A DNA stretch of 64,000 bases from Ochotona curzoniae (GCF_017591425.1 NW_024467119.1:27687001-27751000); one strand, 5' to 3'; shown: positions 44,466 to 56,010, counted from the first letter of the stretch. Notes: a model not told the origin generated them from the sequence alone. Numbers and translations are program-made.

Positions 44466-46050
44466 CTTCTGCTTAGCTGTAATGCAAGATTCCATGATTC
44501 TGAGTTTTTTTCTTTTAATTCGCATATTGCGTTTCAACATCCTGTTTCACTTATTCCTCATGCATTTACCGAAGCCACAATCTCCTCGTTTGCTTTCTTT
44601 AGTAAAAAGAGACTAGTTGATTTTGTCCTCCATATTTTGCAGTATATTGATACACTGTTAACTGTAATAAGTTTCTGTAAACCTGTAATATCATGTGCAA
44701 TATGTTACATTTCTAGACAAAAGGCTAATCCTGTTAGTTTTGATATATATGTACATATTATGTATTTACTTAAGTTTTATGAGGAAAACTTGCATAAGCT
44801 CCGGGCAACATATTCATGGAGTGTAATAAAAATTTGCTGCTTTTAAAACAGCAGAATGTGGTAAGTAAAGCCAATTAGATAACGATCCAGGGATATATTG
44901 CTTGGGAGGATTTTTTGGTGAAAAATTATTTTTAATTTAGATCCCGAGTCATATTCTCTTAATTCTTTGAACTTAAGTCTAAATATTTTCAGCGCTAGAC
45001 ATTTGGAATACACTAATAAAATAATGCAATCAGTATTTGCAAAGAAAAAGAACTATAATGAAGCCAATAAAATATGAACTTCTAAGGTGCTAGTGTGATT
45101 GTGTACACTGTGCTGTGCCAACAAACCTGTGGTGGCTGGCTACCCAGGAAAAAGAAGCCATGAGTTTTAGCATTTGCTGTCGGGTAAATACCTCCCCCTT
45201 GGCTGGCTAATAGTTCAACAGCTGCCAACAGTTTGACAGGGTAGTCTCCAAGATGTCTGAAAATTTGTGTACTGGGGAGCTGGTGTAAGCTGGATCTATC
45301 TAGCACAACAACTCAACTAAGCCAAAAGTAAAAGACACCGGATAAGGCAGAAATGTTGTACGCTTATATTTATAATGCATAACCCATCACACCTGAGTTT
45401 CCTTTTTAAATCCATAGCAGAAAATCATGTAAAAGGACTAGTCTAAAAGTATGCTTGATGAGTAATATGAAAGCATGTTATTTTACTCATCGAAAATTAT
45501 GGTAAGTTGTTATTATTGGGCCAGATTTTTCTCAAAGTTAGCACGTTGTTGTGCTTAATCACTAATTAGTAGTTTTTTATTTGTATTTTCCTTTGAAAGA
45601 TTCTGCCCGGAAATCACTTGCTGACTATTCTGCAAATTATTCCCTATTTGGTGTTGAGGCCTGGTATTAGGATAGGGGAAGATGTGAACCTAAAAGAAGC
45701 AGAAACCCTCAAAGGAAAAGAAAATGCAGGTCAGGTGTATGTGACATTCCCTTGGGTGTCCGATATATCTAGATATGCCAAGCATTTCCTGCCAGGGTAC
45801 TATTCATGAGTCATACTTCTTGTTACCAGCTTTGTTCCACCCTTAGTAGAAGATAACACAAAGCAAATGTCCATTTTATGGGGATTTTTTTTTAAGTTCT
45901 TGTGGCAGAGCACACTTGATAATTTTGTCCGGATTTTTGAGGAAGCACAAAAATACATTCTTTACTAAGAATAGCCAGGAAACAAAATCATCATTGCTTC
46001 CTTTGTAAAAACAAGAGTCAGCCTTCTGTTTAGCAAGAAGGCCCAGAACT
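44466..46050. other. unique DNA
   Basis: 1.6 kb without a sure element. The 129-codon plus frame 44457-44846 is AT-rich and unrecognised. Confidence 0.4.
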
Positions 46051-46200
46051 TGGAGTTCTGTGTCTAGCATTCAAATTTTAGCTTTTAATCTTTTGGGCAA
46101 TTCGCTTTAGTTTCTCAGAGCATCATTGTCTTTACAGCAGGTAGTGTATCTGCTGTTGTTGTGATGGGAAACAAGCACATAAACTTCTGTAAAAACATCT
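46050..46200 (+). mobile_element. MIR relic
   Basis: gtgtctagcattcaaatttt, ttgggcaattcgctttagtt, tctcagagcatcattgtctt follow the MIR order. Confidence 0.5.
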
Positions 46201-46925
46201 AGCATCCTACATGACTGGATTCTAGATGTTTGTATTTCTTAGACGAAAACTGATGCACAGGCAGGAAACCAGAATTCCTTAGGGATTAACTCCAACCCTC
46301 ACTACTAATTGCTGATGCCATCCCTTTAGACTCTTTATTTTCTATTTGGAAAAACTGATTCTGAACCAATGAGCAGAGAAGCTGGTAAATTCAGAGAACA
46401 AAGCCACAAAAACCTGATAGACTGGAATGACCACAGCCTAGACAAGTGAAAATCATTTGTTTTCTGTATTGTAGAACCTCTTTTTAATTGAAAGTGTACC
46501 CATCTTTCCTAATTCGATTTCTCCTTAAAATCCTGACTCTGTGCAGCTGGATAAGGCTTCTTTGTTATTCTTTCCCCGTTGCTCCTTGTGTTTCCCTGAT
46601 AGAACGTTCATCTCTCTCAGCCTTCATTATCTTGGCCTCCACCCACACAGTAAATAGCAGAAGGTCAGATACCTAAACTGTCTTATGTGAGTTATCACTT
46701 CCTTAGGTTACATGTGGTAGAATGGCTTATTTTGGAAACTACTTGTGATTAATGATTCTATAGTGTAAAAATCATCGTTCTAGATCACAGTTCCTATTAT
46801 GTCCACATAGAGACTATGCCAAATTATGCCAATATTGTTTTGACTCCAGAATACTAATGGGAAATTGCTGTGTTTTGTAGTTGATGAAGCCAAATCTGGT
46901 TATTGAACACTGAAAAACCATGTTG
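46201..46925. other. unique DNA
   Basis: No gene seen. 46480-46660 has a faint L2-like flavour. Confidence 0.35.
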
Positions 46926-46927
46926 GC

Positions 46928-47238
46928 GGGCCTGACATGATAGCTCAATTGGCTAATCCTCTACCTGCAAATATCGGGATTCCATATGGACTCTGGTTTG
47001 TGTCCTGGCTGCTCCCCTTCTCATCCAGCCCCTTGTTTGTGGCTTGTGGAAGCATGAGAGGATGGCCCAAAACCTTGGGACCCTGTATCCATGTGGGAGA
47101 CCCAGGGCAGGTTTCTGGCTCCTAGCTCCTGGCTCTTGGCTTCTAGCTTCAGATTAGTTTCAGCTCCTGCCATTGCAGCCGAACCAGCAGATGGAGGATC
47201 TCTCTGTCTTTCTTTCTCTCTGTAAAAATCTGCATTTC
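46928..47238 (+). mobile_element. C-SINE, host of a nested SINE
   Basis: Plus copy from gggcctgacatgatagctca. Its tail is split at AAAAATCTGCATTTC by the next element and resumes at 47582 (caataaaaatataattctta). A doubled 'ggctcctagctcctggctct' segment at 47115-47145 is a small internal duplication. Confidence 0.85.
47224..47238. repeat. target-site duplication, left copy
   Basis: AAAAATCTGCATTTC, identical to 47567-47581. Confidence 0.95.
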
Positions 47239-47252
47239 TGGGCCCGGCACGG

Positions 47253-47263
47253 TGGCGCAGTGG
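47253..47263 (+). promoter_or_regulatory. RNA polymerase III A box (SINE)
   Basis: TGGCGCAGTGG fits the tRNA A-box consensus TRGCNNAGYGG. Confidence 0.75.
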
Positions 47264-47306
47264 TTAAGGTTCTCGCCTTGCACGCCTGGGATCCCATATG
47301 GGCGCC

Positions 47307-47317
47307 GGTTCTAATCC
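47307..47317 (+). promoter_or_regulatory. RNA polymerase III B box (SINE)
   Basis: GGTTCTAATCC, one base from the consensus, 44 bases after the A box; this is the normal tRNA-SINE spacing. Confidence 0.75.
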
Positions 47318-47581
47318 CGGCGGCCCTGCTTCCCATCCAGCTCCCTGCCTGTGGCCCGGGAAAGCAGTCAAGGATGGCCCAAAGCTTTGGGACCCTGCAC
47401 CTGCGTGTGGGAGACCGGGAAGAGGCTCCTGGCTTCAGATCTACATAGCATCGGCTTGTTGCGCTCACTTGGGGAGTGAATCATTGGATGGAGGATCTTC
47501 CTCTCTGTCTCTCCTCTCTGTATATCCGCCTTTCCAATAAAAAAATAATAAAATAAAAATCTTAAAAAAAATCTGCATTTC

Positions 47582-48187
47582 CAATAAAAATATAATTCTT
47601 AAAAAAAATAAAAAGCAAAACAAAACCAAAAACCGCACACCTAAACTGATGTTTTGTTGTTGATAGAGGTCATGGGAAGGCTTGTCTTGGAAGAAGCTCA
47701 GGTTAACTCACTCATCAAAAGTTATAGTTTGTTTCGGTGTCAGAAGGTTTTATTTCCTGTTTCTCCCTGAATGTGGATCTGAAGGAAAAGTTGATTGGTC
47801 CTGCTGGTCTCCTGTTTCCCTTGAGGTTTGTTATCTAAGCCGAGTATCACCACTGGCTTGAGAGTTGGTCCTTTGTCCCCAGAGAATGGCGAGTCTATTC
47901 AGAATTTATTTTTTTTATATCATTCAGATAATCACATACCTTTGTTTTTTTTATGTTTACCATTTCTATGGATATATATATAGGTTTTTCTCTTGTTACC
48001 TATGGAACAGTAAGAACTGTGAATCACTGTAGAAAAAAAAGTATCTGGTTTAACTATACTCCAGTTAAGACAGTTTAAGAAAAAAACTGGTTGATATTTA
48101 AGTATTTTGATTATGTAGTATATTCTTTTTTACATAAAACAGAGTTGTTGATATTTGTTTAAATTCAGGAGTATTGTAAGTGTTCAG
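47582..48187. other. AT-rich unique DNA
   Basis: Remainder of the host SINE tail, then gene-free sequence. Confidence 0.4.
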
Positions 48188-48203
48188 TAATATTGCATTT
48201 AAA

Positions 48204-48255
48204 CTGACTAGGACAGATACTGCCCTTGATCTTAGCCAAAAAGTTGAGAAGCGAT
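48204..48255 (-). pseudogene. RNU2: U2 snRNA retropseudogene, 3'-truncated
   Basis: The minus strand begins ATCGCTTCTC at 48255 and follows the 5' end of spliceosomal U2 snRNA: TTTTTGGCTAAGATCAAG, then CAGTATCTGT. About the first 50 of the ~188 nucleotides are present. Differences include CAACTTTTT for the normal CGGCCTTTT and GGGCAG for the GTGTAG branch-site pairing region. The rest of U2 (Sm site and later stem-loops) is absent. An imperfect 16-bp repeat (TAATATTGCATTTAAA at 48188-48203, TAATATTTCCTTTAAA at 48258-48273; 14 of 16 match) brackets it, and no poly(A) tail follows. This is the known class of LINE-mediated, 3'-truncated snRNA pseudogenes. It is not functional. Confidence 0.9.
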
Positions 48256-48330
48256 AATAATATTTCCTTTAAAGAGCTATATTTAATGAAGGATAGACAT
48301 AGCTCTTCTAAGACATTTAGTGTTATCTTT
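48256..48330. other. unique spacer
   Basis: Contains the right-hand repeat flanking the U2 fragment. Confidence 0.5.
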
Positions 48331-48622
48331 TTTTTTTTTTTAAGATTTTGTTTATTTTGGAAGAGTTATAGAGTTATAGAGTTAGTGATCTTATACTTTT
48401 AGGGTCACTTCCCAGGTTGCCTCAGTGGTTAATGCTGAGCCAGGCTGAAGCCCGGAGCCAGGAGCTTCATCTGTGTCTCTTCCATAGGAGGAAGGGTCCC
48501 AGACACTGGCATTCTCTTCCACTGCTTTTCCCAGGTACATTAGTTGGGAATGAATAACTACCCAGCTAAGATGCCAGACTTGCAGACAAATGTTACCTGG
48601 TATGCCACAATACAAGGCCCCA
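48331..48622 (-). mobile_element. C-SINE
   Basis: Minus copy. A 'tatagagttatagagttata'-type micro-duplication lies at 48366-48385 in its tail-side half. Confidence 0.78.
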
Positions 48623-48774
48623 GTGTTCTCTTTCATTAGTATGTGTTCTTGCAAAATGTTTTGTGTACAGGTGCTTTTAATTTCAAGAACAAAAGTGTTG
48701 TAACACAGATTTCATCCTATATCCCAGTCCTTTTTGATCCATCATTGTTTTTAAGTGAAAACATACATTCATTT

Positions 48775-49128
48775 TTTATGTGAAAAACATACATTCACTT
48801 TTTAAAGAAATATTTGTTATTTCAAAGGCAGATTTGCAAAAGGAAAGTGAGAGACAGAGAGAATGAAATACCTTGCATCTACTAGTTCATTCCCCAACTA
48901 TCTATAAATTCCAGGTACTAGGCCAGGCCAAAGCCCACACCTGGAACTCCATCTAGGTCTGCCAATTGGGTGGCAGGGAACCAAGAATTGGGCAGTCTTC
49001 TGTTGCATTGCCAGAGCTATAGCAGGCAGCTGGATTGGAAGTAGAGCAGTCAGGACTCATAACTGGATTCCAGTAAGGGATACCAGCAAAGTGGTGGTTT
49101 AACCCACTATGTCACAAGGTTGGTCCCT
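48775..49128 (-). mobile_element. C-SINE
   Basis: Minus copy, gagagacagagagaatgaaa to atgtcacaaggttggtccc. Left of it, 'gtgaaaacatacattcat' appears twice (48757-48776, 48780-48799), a short local duplication. Confidence 0.75.
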
Positions 49129-49142
49129 GAAGACAGATATTT

Positions 49143-49412
49143 CTTTAAAAGATTTAATTATTTGAAAGACTAAATTAGAGAGAGATCTTCCATCTTTGGG
49201 TTCACTCCCCCAAATGACCACAATGGTCACAGCCTGTGCCAGGCTGTAGCTAGTAGCCTGGAACTTCTTCCAGGTTTCCCATGCACTTGAGCCCTCTTCA
49301 ACTGCTTTTCCAACCTCATAAGCAGGGAACAGGATTGGAAGAGAAGCAATTGAGGCTCAAACCAGCACTACAGGAAGTGGCTTGACCCAGTAAGCACATA
49401 ACTGGCCTTGAA
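49143..49412 (-). mobile_element. C-SINE, shortened
   Basis: Minus copy 15 bases from the last. The B-box side is partly deleted, with about 40 bases missing near 49285. Confidence 0.75.
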
Positions 49413-49690
49413 ATAGATCCTTTGAAAACCACTATGGAGGGTTATTTAATAGCCTGTTTTTGCCTCTTCCCTTTCTCAGTGATGGGTCTTCACAAACTGC
49501 ACAAGCACTAGCAAAGTAAATATTTATGTGCAAGTCTAAGCCTGTGAGACGGACACTGGAGAGCAGGGTGCAAGATTCTGAGACAAGCAAGAGTGGAAAT
49601 TAGATGTTCTGCTGGTTTGTATTCCAACAGTAATGTACATATATATCTAATAACATAGTTGTTCTTTTAACTGATTGTTTCCAGCAGGTG
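49413..49690. other. unique DNA
   Basis: Nothing recognised. Confidence 0.35.
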
Positions 49691-49694
49691 TAAA

Positions 49695-50110
49695 GGGAAT
49701 GTTTTAGCCAGTTTTCATTGTTTGAAGTATGCAGGAGAAGTGTCTTTGGAAGGAAGGAGAATTATTTTGGCTCACAGTTTTGGAGGTTCACAAACATCGG
49801 GCAGGCTTGTTGGTCTGGTGCCTGATGAGAGTGATGCTGGTGGAATGCATGCAGAGAGCGGATCTCATAGCAGGAAGGAAGCAGCGGGAGAAGGCAGGCC
49901 AAATGTGTCTGTAACAGCCAGCTTTTCACCAGTGCTGATTTACGTGGAGATGCCCAATGACCTAAAGACCTTTCCTTGGACTCAACTGCTAGATGTCATA
50001 GATCAAGTTTCTATCCTGAATCCATTAACCCTTCAAATACAACAGGAGCAGGCTCCTAATACACAGGAGTTTGTGAAGATAGTCAGTCTGTTATCCAAAG
50101 TGTAACAGTG
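49695..50110 (-). mobile_element. MLT1-like (MaLR) LTR relic
   Basis: attttggctcacagttttgg, gtgcctgatgagagtgatgc and aggaaggaagcagcgggaga follow a reversed MaLR LTR. The 127-codon frame at 49722-50105 is its by-product; I see no protein family in it. Confidence 0.45.
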
Positions 50111-50261
50111 ACATTTGCCTTTTTTAATCAGCATTTCTCTGAGTACTTTTTAGAACATTTCTTCTTGTATCTGATGGTCTGCAGGTGCTTGTTTACATTT
50201 TTTTTTGTTTCCATAGAAATACTGTATTATTGTTGACTCAGGAGTGGTTTATGAATTCTAA

Positions 50262-50700
50262 ATTCTTTTTTTAATTAATATTTTTATTTTGAAGTTTGAA
50301 CTATGTGGTACATTTTTGTATGGGCTGGGATTCCCCCCAAACTCCCACCCCTCCATCAGATTTTTCCCATTTTGTTACAATAATGTAGTCCTTCATAAGG
50401 AATCATAATTCTATTAGTCTCTTATTTAAGTGTAACCTGACATTGTTGTTACAGACAATGTCGGACAGTCCAGCATCCCATTGTCTACACATGTCCAACA
50501 GTTTCATTGGGAATCCATCTTTCATCTGGATACAGGGATGCATGTTCCATTGTACACTCATGTCTGTATATGATAGACTCCAGTACTCCATCACTATACA
50601 TTACCATAAGTGAGAAGCCATGAAACAAGGTCAACAACCGATATGAAAATTCTGATCTCTTGTGAGTTTTAGGTGTTTCAGATACATTCTCCAATTGAGT
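50262..50700 (-). mobile_element. probable lagomorph L1, 3' end
   Basis: Minus strand ends in an A-rich tail (complement of 50262-50300). Before it lies a G-rich purine tract, the complement of ggattccccccaaactccca (50328-50347), as is usual in L1 3'UTRs. Unlike the other L1 relics it does not read as ORF2. It may represent the 3'UTR of a lagomorph-specific subfamily, 5' truncated. Confidence 0.5.
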
Positions 50701-50701
50701 T

Positions 50702-50942
50702 TTTCTGTAGAGAATGATCTCCATCTGCTGCTTCAATCACCAAATACCTCCAACAGCCAGGGCCATGCTGGGCCAAAACCAGGAGTACTTTCCTTAATCT
50801 TGGTCTCCCATGTGGCTAAATGGGACCTCGGTACCTGAGCTGTCACCTGTTGTCTCCTAGGGTATCTTTTAGCAAGAAACTGGAGTAGAAAGTGGGACTG
50901 GGATTGAACCCAGGCGCCCTGATAACAATCTTCCAAGTGATT
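50702..50942 (-). mobile_element. C-SINE, 5' two-thirds
   Basis: Minus copy without the GA-rich tail: ccaaatacctccaacagcca, gattgaacccaggcgccctg. It abuts the L1 3'-end element. Confidence 0.65.
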
Positions 50943-51014
50943 TTCAATGTTCTTTCCTAAACAAAATATTTAAAAATGAAATAATACATCATGTGTTCTT
51001 AGCTTTTATATTAT

Positions 51015-51337
51015 TATTTAAGATTATTATTATTTGAGATTTGTTTATTTCTTTGAAAAAGCAACAGAGAAAGGAAGAGACAGATAAAGATCTTCCATTC
51101 TCTGATTCACTCTTCAAACGGCTACAGCACTTAGGCCTAGGCCAAGTCAAAGCCAATAATTCATCCAGGTCTCCCTATGGGTACAGAGGATCAAGAATTT
51201 GGGCCATCTTCCTTTGCTTTCCCAAGCACATGAGCAAAGAATTGGATAGGAAGTGAAGTAGTAGCCAGGGTTTGAATGAGTTCCCAGGTGGAATGTAACA
51301 TCACAGATAACTTAACCTACTGTACCTCGATGCTTGC
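51015..51337 (-). mobile_element. C-SINE
   Basis: Minus copy: ttgtttatttctttgaaaaa, catcttcctttgctttccca, 5' end ctactgtacctcgatgcttg. Confidence 0.8.
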
Positions 51338-51369
51338 AAGTCATGTAAGCCAAAATATTTGATTGAAAT

Positions 51370-51697
51370 AGGGGCTGGCATTGCTTATAACATAGCGGAT
51401 TAAGCCACTGCTTGTGATGCTGGCATCCCAAAACTCAGTGCCTGTTTGTGTCCCAGTTACCCTGGTTTTCTGCCAGTATGTCTGAGAAAGCAGTGGACAG
51501 TGACACAAGCACCTGGATTCCTGTCACCCATTAGAGACCCTGGGATGGGAGTTCCTGTCTTCTGGCATCAGCCTAGCCCAAGACTGTCTATTGCAGCCGT
51601 TTGGGGAGTGAACTAGTTGGTGAAAGATCCTCTCTGTCTTTCCCTTTCTCTATGTCATTCTGCCTTTCAACTAATAAGTAAATAAATTCCTAAAAGA
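51370..51697 (+). mobile_element. C-SINE
   Basis: Plus copy: ggggctggcattgcttataa to actaataagtaaataaattc. First member of a plus/minus/plus cluster. Confidence 0.82.
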
Positions 51698-51699
51698 GA

Positions 51700-51912
51700 A
51701 TGTCTGTTGTAACCAAAGCTGAGTTGGATTGAAGCTGGGAGTCATGAGCTTCTTCTGGATGTCCCACATGGGTGCAGGATCTCAAAGCCATGGCCCATCC
51801 TCCACTGCTTTCCCAGGACTGGAGCAGCTAGAACTGGAATGGTGCCCATATGGGATGCCATTGCTGCAAGATTTTCTGGCAGAGGATTAGCCCACTATAC
51901 CAGCTGCTTCTC
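51700..51912 (-). mobile_element. C-SINE fragment
   Basis: Minus body (cccacatgggtgcaggatct, gtgcccatatgggatgccat, cccactataccagctgct). The tail side is missing where it meets the plus copy. Confidence 0.75.
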
Positions 51913-51934
51913 GTTCTTCCTGCTGATGTTCAAC

Positions 51935-52135
51935 CTGGAAGACAGCAGTGATGGCTCAAGTACTTGGGTCCCTGGCACTATGTGGGAAGCTTGGATTGAA
52001 TTCCAGTCTCTTGGCTTAGTCTGGTCCAACCCCTGAAGCTGCCAGCATTTGGAAATTTAGCCAGTGGATAAAAATTTCTGTCTACCTTGTTCTGATTTTA
52101 ATTTTCTTCCTTTCAATTATCAATTAAACTACATA
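51935..52135 (+). mobile_element. C-SINE, 3' part
   Basis: Plus copy starting in its middle (ggctcaagtacttgggtccc) through ccagcatttggaaatttagc to the tail. The tRNA-like end is missing. Confidence 0.7.
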
Positions 52136-52672
52136 GTTTAATGATTTTAAACTGCATAGTTTAATGATTTTTAAGGTTTTGTGATTTTGTATCATATCTT
52201 CCTATGTTTAGCCCGTTAGAGAGCAACTGTTGTCATTCTTGACTTGAAAAATTCTTGATCAGCTTTACACTTCTGAGAAGATGTGTAAAAATATAATTAT
52301 AATTTAAAAATATAATTAAAATTCTTAACTAATTCCTTTTAAATCTGCAGATAGTCCCATTGTTATGATATTTCGACTCATAATTTTTCAATTTTACAAT
52401 AGTTCAAAAACAGTGCACATTTACTGGAAGACAAACCTTGAGTTTCAAATAAGGATCTTTTTCTGGGCTAGAAGTTCTATGCAATTGCTGTGAACCCAGC
52501 TGTTAATCAGCCTCATCACTAGGAAAACAGTCGCTACTCTCCAGGTTGCTGCCCAGCTAAGATGTTTGATGCTTTACATGTATTAAACACTTTGCAGCTT
52601 AGGGTCCTTTCAGCTTAGGAGGGGTTAATTGGAATGCAAATCCATGAATATTTAATTACACATAATTGTCCT
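52136..52672. other. AT-rich unique DNA
   Basis: 'aaactacatagtttaatgat' recurs once with slight change at 52127-52170. No gene seen. Confidence 0.4.
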
Positions 52673-53003
52673 TTTTAAGATTTTTTAATTTTTTTTTATT
52701 AGAATCTTAAATATACAGAGAGGAGAGACAGAGAGGAAGATCTTCCATCCACTGGTTCACTCCCCAAGTGACCACAATGACCGTGACTGTGCTGATCCAA
52801 AGTCAGGAACCAGGAGCTTCTTCTGGTTCTCCCACACAGGTGCAGGGTCCTAAGGCTTTGGGCCGCCCTCAGCTGCCCTCCCAGGCCACAGGCAGGGAGC
52901 TGGGTGGGAATTGGAGCTGCCGGCTTTAGAACCCGCTCCCACATGGGGTCCTGGCACATGCAAGGCGAGGACTTTAGCTGCTAGGCTACCACACCAGGCC
53001 CCA
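52673..53003 (-). mobile_element. C-SINE, well preserved
   Basis: Minus copy close to the young subfamily: atatacagagaggagagaca, caggccacaggcagggagct, gcaaggcgaggactttagct, 5' end accacaccaggcccc. Confidence 0.9.
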
Positions 53004-55050
53004 AACTTTATTTTCTATAGCTTATATTTTGTATACAGTCATTTGAATTAAAAGACAGCAGTTGCATATTTAAATTTAAGTTCCAAATGCTAAACTTGCT
53101 AGCAAATATTGAAACTAGACTTCAGTTACTGCTTTTGCCCTTTCAGCAAGTCCAGTAGAGCTGGTAATTATCATTAGTAACAGGAGAGAAGCGAAATGAC
53201 AATACCAGCTGGGTAGAATTGACCCTACCAACCCAAAAGAATAGCAGTGCTTTTTTCTATACTTAGACTTGATTATGGAACAGAAGAGGGGGGAAAAATA
53301 CCCTGAAACCATCAATTCTTCACTGCCAGGAGAGCTGTGCAAGTTTATCCACGGTAGCCGTTTGTTTATTTTATTTCGTTGCCTTTCTTTTCAGAGGGAA
53401 TGAGAATTTTAGGAGAAAAATAAAGGAAAACTGTTTGTATTTTGCCAAATTCTGTAGTAACTTATTTTCCCAGAAATTAAAAAAGGTAATGGATTTAACA
53501 TATTTTCACTATGTCTATAAAATATACTAAATAGTTAAGTGGTAAGAATAGGTAAGAAAAGCATTTCTCCTCATTCTTCCCCCCAAATGTTTTTTGTGAA
53601 TAAATGACGTGTGATCAACAGTGAAGCGATGTCGTTGGGATAGCACCGATTGTGGGCATCAGCTTTGTGTCCAGTATGCCGGATGATACGGAGATGTAGT
53701 TCTCACTCTCCTCTCTGGTGCCTAGGAGTGCTTCAACTTCTATCCCTCAGTCCTCTTAGTGAAAATATACCCTTGGCATGAGAATATGAACATATTCTTA
53801 AATTGCGCTTGTGGGAACCTCACTGTAAAAAATGATAAACAGTACTCTGATTAGCAAAGGATCTAAAGGGAATAATCACTGATGTTTGTGGTTTTGATGT
53901 CCATATTGATATCACCTTGTATATCTTTCATATACTTCTAAGAGTTTCCAGTGCTTCCTACACTTTCTCATAACTCCTATTAAGTGAATAAAGATCAGAT
54001 TGTGTATATATGTCTCAAAAAAAGTAGAGAGAGTAGTTGGTGCAGAAGACAAGCTGGGTGTGAGCAGCAAGGCCCTCTGTCTCTCTCTAGCCATCCATTG
54101 GATGAGTACAGTAGGCAGCATCTTATAGTGTCTGTGCTAAATACTAACAAAGCTGCCTGACAGATCAGTGACCTGACCCTAGGTTGTTTTACAAGCAGTA
54201 GTGGTGGAATGGCTCCTTCCCTGGAGACAGCTTCCTTGCATCCCTGCAACACATTGAGGCATTACCTTTCTGGGGTAACTGGCTGTTGACTGTGTGCCTA
54301 GTCCTGGTAGAGGGGTGTGGGCACGTGTGCAGGTCTTTCTAGGTGATGACAATGAGTGTATGTGATTGGAGGTGATGGGAGAGACGAGCAGAGCAAATGA
54401 ACAGACATTCCTCCAGAGAGCTGTCTAAAGGCAAGACTTCCAGTTCCATTTATGCTGCTTATTAGTCACCTCTCATTAATGAAACACCTGCCCTAAAGGA
54501 ATGCCTTGAATACTGCATGAAATAATGTGTTTTACGTGCTTCATAATTATCAGCACTACTGTGCAAATATGTGTATATCAGACAGAAACATAAAAGCAAA
54601 TCTTAAGAATCAGGTTTTTTATTTTATGCTCTTAAAGACTGCATTTTAGAAAGAAGTCAACTACGTGGCTCCTTGAGGAAATGCTGAATTCAAACCGTGA
54701 AATAAAAGTGATCTGACAGGCCGAGTCAGAAGGCCTGGGGAGAATATTTGCCTTGGAGATAGCACCCTTCCTTGGAGAATATGTTGAGTAGGAATTGTAC
54801 TGTCTTATTTATTTATCTTTATTGTATGTTTTTGATGAAGAAAGAAGAGTTCTTTTTTTTTTCTGATGCTTTAGTTTTAAGAAGACACTTCACAGGAGCT
54901 GTGTTATTTTCCACCTGCTAAATACTGAAAATACTGATGATTTCCATGGTCCCATGCCATCTGTGAATGAAGACATCTATATTGACTGAAACAAAGGTAG
55001 AATATAGTAAAAATGTGTAGTGTACTGTTACCATTTGCTTTGTGTATTTG

Positions 55051-55082
55051 CAAAAAAAAAAAAAGAAAGAAAAGAAAAGAAA
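55051..55082. repeat. poly-A / (AAAGA)n tract
   Basis: Pure A-run followed by aagaaagaaaagaaaagaaa. Confidence 0.85.
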
Positions 55083-55297
55083 GCAGGAATTATTATATCT
55101 TACCATAAATCTCGTACATAAAAGCATGAACTTGTACAAGCCATGTGACAGTTCATGAAACGTAGTACCTCCTGTATTAAAGCTAAAAAGGAGAAATTAT
55201 AAATGCCACAAAATCTCCTCATGTTTCCTACTCCTATTGTCCCATGTTTATGGAAACAGCCCAAAAATTTCCTGTGTATTGATCCCAGTATTCACTG

Positions 55298-55324
55298 TGT
55301 GTGTATGTTTGTGTGTGTGTGTGA
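55298..55324. repeat. (TG)n microsatellite
   Basis: Interrupted gtgtgt tract ending in gagagag. Confidence 0.85.
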
Positions 55325-55429
55325 GAGAGTGAGCAAAATGAAAAAAAAAGATACAGAAACACACGTATAAGCAAAATAGTTGTAATAATTGGTCAGTGTA
55401 CAGTTGGTGGGTTTGTTTTTTTGTTATTT

Positions 55430-55680
55430 CTTTTTAAATGTTTGTTTTTGTCTACTTGAATGGCAAAGTGGCAGAGAGAGGAAAGAGAGAGATATTGTTG
55501 ATCTGATTCACTGTGCAAATTTCCACAACCGCTAGGCATGGACCTTGAGTAATACAGAAGCCAGGAACTCCATGCAGATCTGCCATGTTGGGGGCAAGGA
55601 TCCAAACACCTGAACCATCACCCACCACCTCCCAGGATGCATTGGCAGGGAGCTGGATTGAAGGGAACGTGAACTAAAGT
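55430..55680 (-). mobile_element. C-SINE, 5' end missing
   Basis: Minus copy: tttgtctacttgaatggcaa to tgcattggcagggagctgga. It meets a CT-rich run. Confidence 0.7.
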
Positions 55681-55732
55681 TCTTTTTCCCTCTCTTTTTC
55701 TCTTCTTCCCCTCTCTCCATCTTGCTCCCTCT

Positions 55733-56010
55733 TTTTAATCTATTTCTTTACAAGGCAAAGATACAGAAAAAAAAGGGAGAGGCTGAGTTCTTCCATCTAC
55801 TGGTGCACTCCCCAAATAGCCACATCTGCTGGGGCTGGGCCAGGGTGAAACCAGGAGCTTCACCCAGGTGTCCCACGTCAGAACAGGGGCCCAAGGACTA
55901 GGGCAGTCATCAGTGAGGAACTGGATGGGACGTGAACAGCCAGAACTTGAACCTGTCCCCATATGGTATGGTTGGTGCTGTAGCCCACTGCATCACAGCA
56001 TTGTCCCCTC
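55733..56010 (-). mobile_element. C-SINE
   Basis: Minus copy: atttctttacaaggcaaaga, tctactggtgcactccccaa, 5' end catcacagcattgtcccc. Confidence 0.8.

Larger units (their letters stand above)
47239..47566 (+). mobile_element. young, full-length C-SINE nested in older C-SINE
   Basis: Plus copy with all family parts: GGGCCCGGC start, A box, B box, gcccgggaaagcagtcaagg, gggagtgaatcattggatgg, CT-rich region, and an (aataaaat)-type tail ending in a short A-run. It has a perfect 15-bp target-site duplication and lies in the tail of a diverged member of the same family. It is the clearest local example of repeat nesting. Confidence 0.96.
53004..55425. other. unique DNA, no gene seen
   Basis: 2.4 kb without SINEs. 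Minus frames (53115-53342, 53912-54252, 54918-55139) are short and unrecognised. An A-rich run with AAAGA units lies at 55051-55082 and a TG run at 55298-55323. Confidence 0.4.

Noticed and set aside
48204..48255. A functional U2 snRNA gene
   Set aside because: Only the first quarter of U2 is present, with substitutions in the branch-pairing region and no Sm site.
49722..50105. 127-codon plus frame
   Set aside because: Runs antisense through an MLT1-like LTR relic; no protein family seen.
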